A DNA stretch of 6,290 nt from Nitrososphaerota archaeon (GTDB lineage Archaea > Thermoproteota > Nitrososphaeria > Nitrososphaerales > Nitrosopumilaceae). Position numbers and translations under genes: made by a program. The DNA lies in the NCBI GenBank assembly GCA_028867395.1, contig JAGWGO010000095.1, positions 1 through 6,290 on the forward strand, in the 5' to 3' direction. Under the pieces are notes generated by a model. That model was given only the letters and a program-made list of their open reading frames with translations. It did no database searches and was not told where the DNA came from. How positions within the stretch are numbered: position 1 is the stretch's first letter; each line of letters opens with the position of its first letter. Positions 4,807 to 6,290 of the stretch are shown one piece after another.

Positions 4807-6290
4807 ATGCACTCTGAAAAACTGAAAAATTTTCTTCAGAAGCGACGACAAGCAGAACAGAGTGGTGGTGAAGAAAGAATTGTCGCACAACATGAAAAAG
4901 GCAAACTCACTGCACGAGAACGAATCGATCTTTTACTTGATGAGGGCAGCTTTACCGAGATAGACTCTCTTGTGACTCATCACTATTACGAATTTGACAT
5001 GCAAAACAAGAAATTCTTTGGAGACGGCGTGATAACAGGATACGGAACCATCAACGGTCGCAAAGTTTTCCTTTTTGCTTATGACTTCACAGTTCTTGGC
5101 GGTACGTTAAGTGAGATGGGTGCTAAAAAAATAACAAAAGCCATGGAGCATGCCACACGAGTGGGTTGTCCAATAATTGGAATAGCAGACTCTGGAGGTG
5201 CAAGAATTCAGGAGGGCATACTAAGTCTTGATGGTTTTGCAAGCATATTCTATCATAATCAACTTGCTTCTGGTGTAGTTCCACAAATTACCTGTAGCAT
5301 AGGACCATCTGCCGGTGGAGCAGTGTATTCTCCTGCAATGACAGATTTTGTTATAATGGTTGATAAACTTGCAACAATGTTTGTGACTGGTCCAGAGGTA
5401 GTCAAAACTGTTCTTGGAGAAGAGGTCTCATTTGATGAGCTTGGAGGTGCAATGTCCCATGGAAAAATTAGTGGTGTCTCACATTTTGTTGCTAAAAATG
5501 AATATCAGTGTATGGATCTTGTCAAGACTCTATTATCATACATACCACAAAATAGTACTGAAGAACCGCCTGTTGTTGAGACTGGCGATGATCCAAACAG
5601 GCTCGATAATAACCTGATACATATTGTTCCGGAAAATCCATTACAACCATATGATATGAAAGAAATTATCCACTCAATTGTCGATAATCATCAATTCTTT
5701 GAGATTCATGAATTGTTTGCGCAAAATGTCATTGTAGGTTTCGGTAGATTCCATGGAAAAACTATGGGAATTGTTGCCAATCAACCAATGGTGCTGGCCG
5801 GTGCACTTGATATAGACTCGTCAAACAAGGCAGCAAGATTTGTACGGTTCTGTGATTGTTACAATATTCCAATTGTTACACTTGTTGACACTCCAGGATA
5901 CATGCCTGGCACCAACCAAGAACATGGAGGCATAATTAGGCACGGAAGCAAGCTTTTGTATTCATACTGTGAGGCAACTGTTCCAAAAATAACCATCATA
6001 GTAGGAAAAGCCTATGGAGGGGCTTACATTGCAATGGGAAGCAAGAATTTAGGTACAGATATGAACTTTGCATGGCCCACAGCTCAGATAGCAGTGTTAG
6101 GTTCCGAGGCAGCAGTAAGAATAATGAATAGAAAAGAACTAGAATCTGCAAAGGATCCAGTTGCCTTGAAAAAACAACTTGTTGACAACTTTACTGAAAA
6201 ATTTGCAAATCCATATGTGGCCGCATCGTATGGCACCATTGATAGCGTTATTGACCCAGCTGAAACAAGACCTGCTATTATTCGAGCTCT
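4807..6290 (+). CDS. pccB: acetyl-CoA/propionyl-CoA carboxylase, carboxyltransferase (beta) subunit, 3' end cut off
   Basis: The frame is open from ATG 4807 to the window end, 494 codons; relatives are about 510-520 residues, so only the last 20 or so are missing. It transfers CO2 from carboxybiotin to acyl-CoA. In ammonia-oxidising archaea one bifunctional enzyme makes both malonyl-CoA and methylmalonyl-CoA for the 3-hydroxypropionate/4-hydroxybutyrate cycle. The two crotonase-fold halves are visible: the N half with ADSGGARIQEG (127-137) and the oxyanion-hole loop GPSAGGAVYSP (166-176), and the C half with DTPGYMPGTNQEHGG (361-375) and GKAYGGAYIAMG (400-411). TDMNFAWPTAQIAV (417-430) follows. 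Its D418 appears to match the residue that tunes acyl-CoA preference in Streptomyces PccB (alignment from memory). The biotin carboxylase and carrier subunits are not in this window; in relatives they commonly lie directly downstream. The start is supported by a TATA-like region and a typical N-terminus. Confidence 0.95.
   Translation, partial: MHSEKLKNFLQKRRQAEQSGGEERIVAQHEKGKLTARERIDLLLDEGSFTEIDSLVTHHYYEFDMQNKKFFGDGVITGYGTINGRKVFLFAYDFTVLGGTLSEMGAKKITKAMEHATRVGCPIIGIADSGGARIQEGILSLDGFASIFYHNQLASGVVPQITCSIGPSAGGAVYSPAMTDFVIMVDKLATMFVTGPEVVKTVLGEEVSFDELGGAMSHGKISGVSHFVAKNEYQCMDLVKTLLSYIPQNSTEEPPVVETGDDPNRLDNNLIHIVPENPLQPYDMKEIIHSIVDNHQFFEIHELFAQNVIVGFGRFHGKTMGIVANQPMVLAGALDIDSSNKAARFVRFCDCYNIPIVTLVDTPGYMPGTNQEHGGIIRHGSKLLYSYCEATVPKITIIVGKAYGGAYIAMGSKNLGTDMNFAWPTAQIAVLGSEAAVRIMNRKELESAKDPVALKKQLVDNFTEKFANPYVAASYGTIDSVIDPAETRPAIIRA

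Noticed and set aside
5414..5617. Second plus-strand open frame of 67 codons
   Set aside because: It lies wholly inside pccB in another frame, and the PccB frame carries the conserved family sequence.

Overview
The window looks like chromosome of an AT-rich ammonia-oxidising archaeon (Nitrososphaerota/Thaumarchaeota, most like Nitrosopumilaceae). The evidence is a tRNA-Asp with archaeal sequence signatures and no encoded CCA, an archaeal-type clamp-loader large subunit (RfcL), an acyl-CoA carboxylase carboxyltransferase of the kind used in the 3-hydroxypropionate/4-hydroxybutyrate CO2-fixation cycle, and TATA-like boxes about 25 bases before start codons, as expected of leaderless archaeal transcripts. 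The assignment rests on recognition of these proteins, not on a database search.

Left part (1-952). A small two-membrane-segment protein (46-342) is followed by about 450 bases without an intact gene. That gap holds several palindromes, a T-run that could end transcription and, on the minus strand, what reads as a decayed N-terminal piece of a tyrosine recombinase (530-710) broken by frameshifts. Directly beside it, with its own TATA-like box, lies a tRNA-Asp(GTC) gene (800-907) interrupted in the D-loop by a roughly 33-base intron that folds into a hairpin. A dead integrase remnant next to a tRNA gene suggests an old integration site.

Middle part (953-4436). An inositol-monophosphatase-family gene on the minus strand (953-1759) is divergent from a plus-strand cluster: a 371-residue protein I do not recognise, rfcL, and a cysteine-rich putative zinc protein whose start overlaps the rfcL stop. 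The tight packing suggests one replication/repair-linked operon with two uncharacterised members.

Right part (4437-6290). A 90-residue helical protein of unknown function has its own promoter-like box and is followed after 36 bases by the carboxyltransferase (pccB), which is cut by the window end about 20 residues before its expected stop. In relatives, the biotin carboxylase and biotin carrier genes commonly follow; they would lie outside this window.

The points most worth a second look are the noncanonical tRNA-Asp intron with its stem mismatches, the integrase remnant beside it, the unknown protein and Cys-rich protein packed around rfcL, and the apparent absence of a C-terminal PCNA-binding motif in RfcL.
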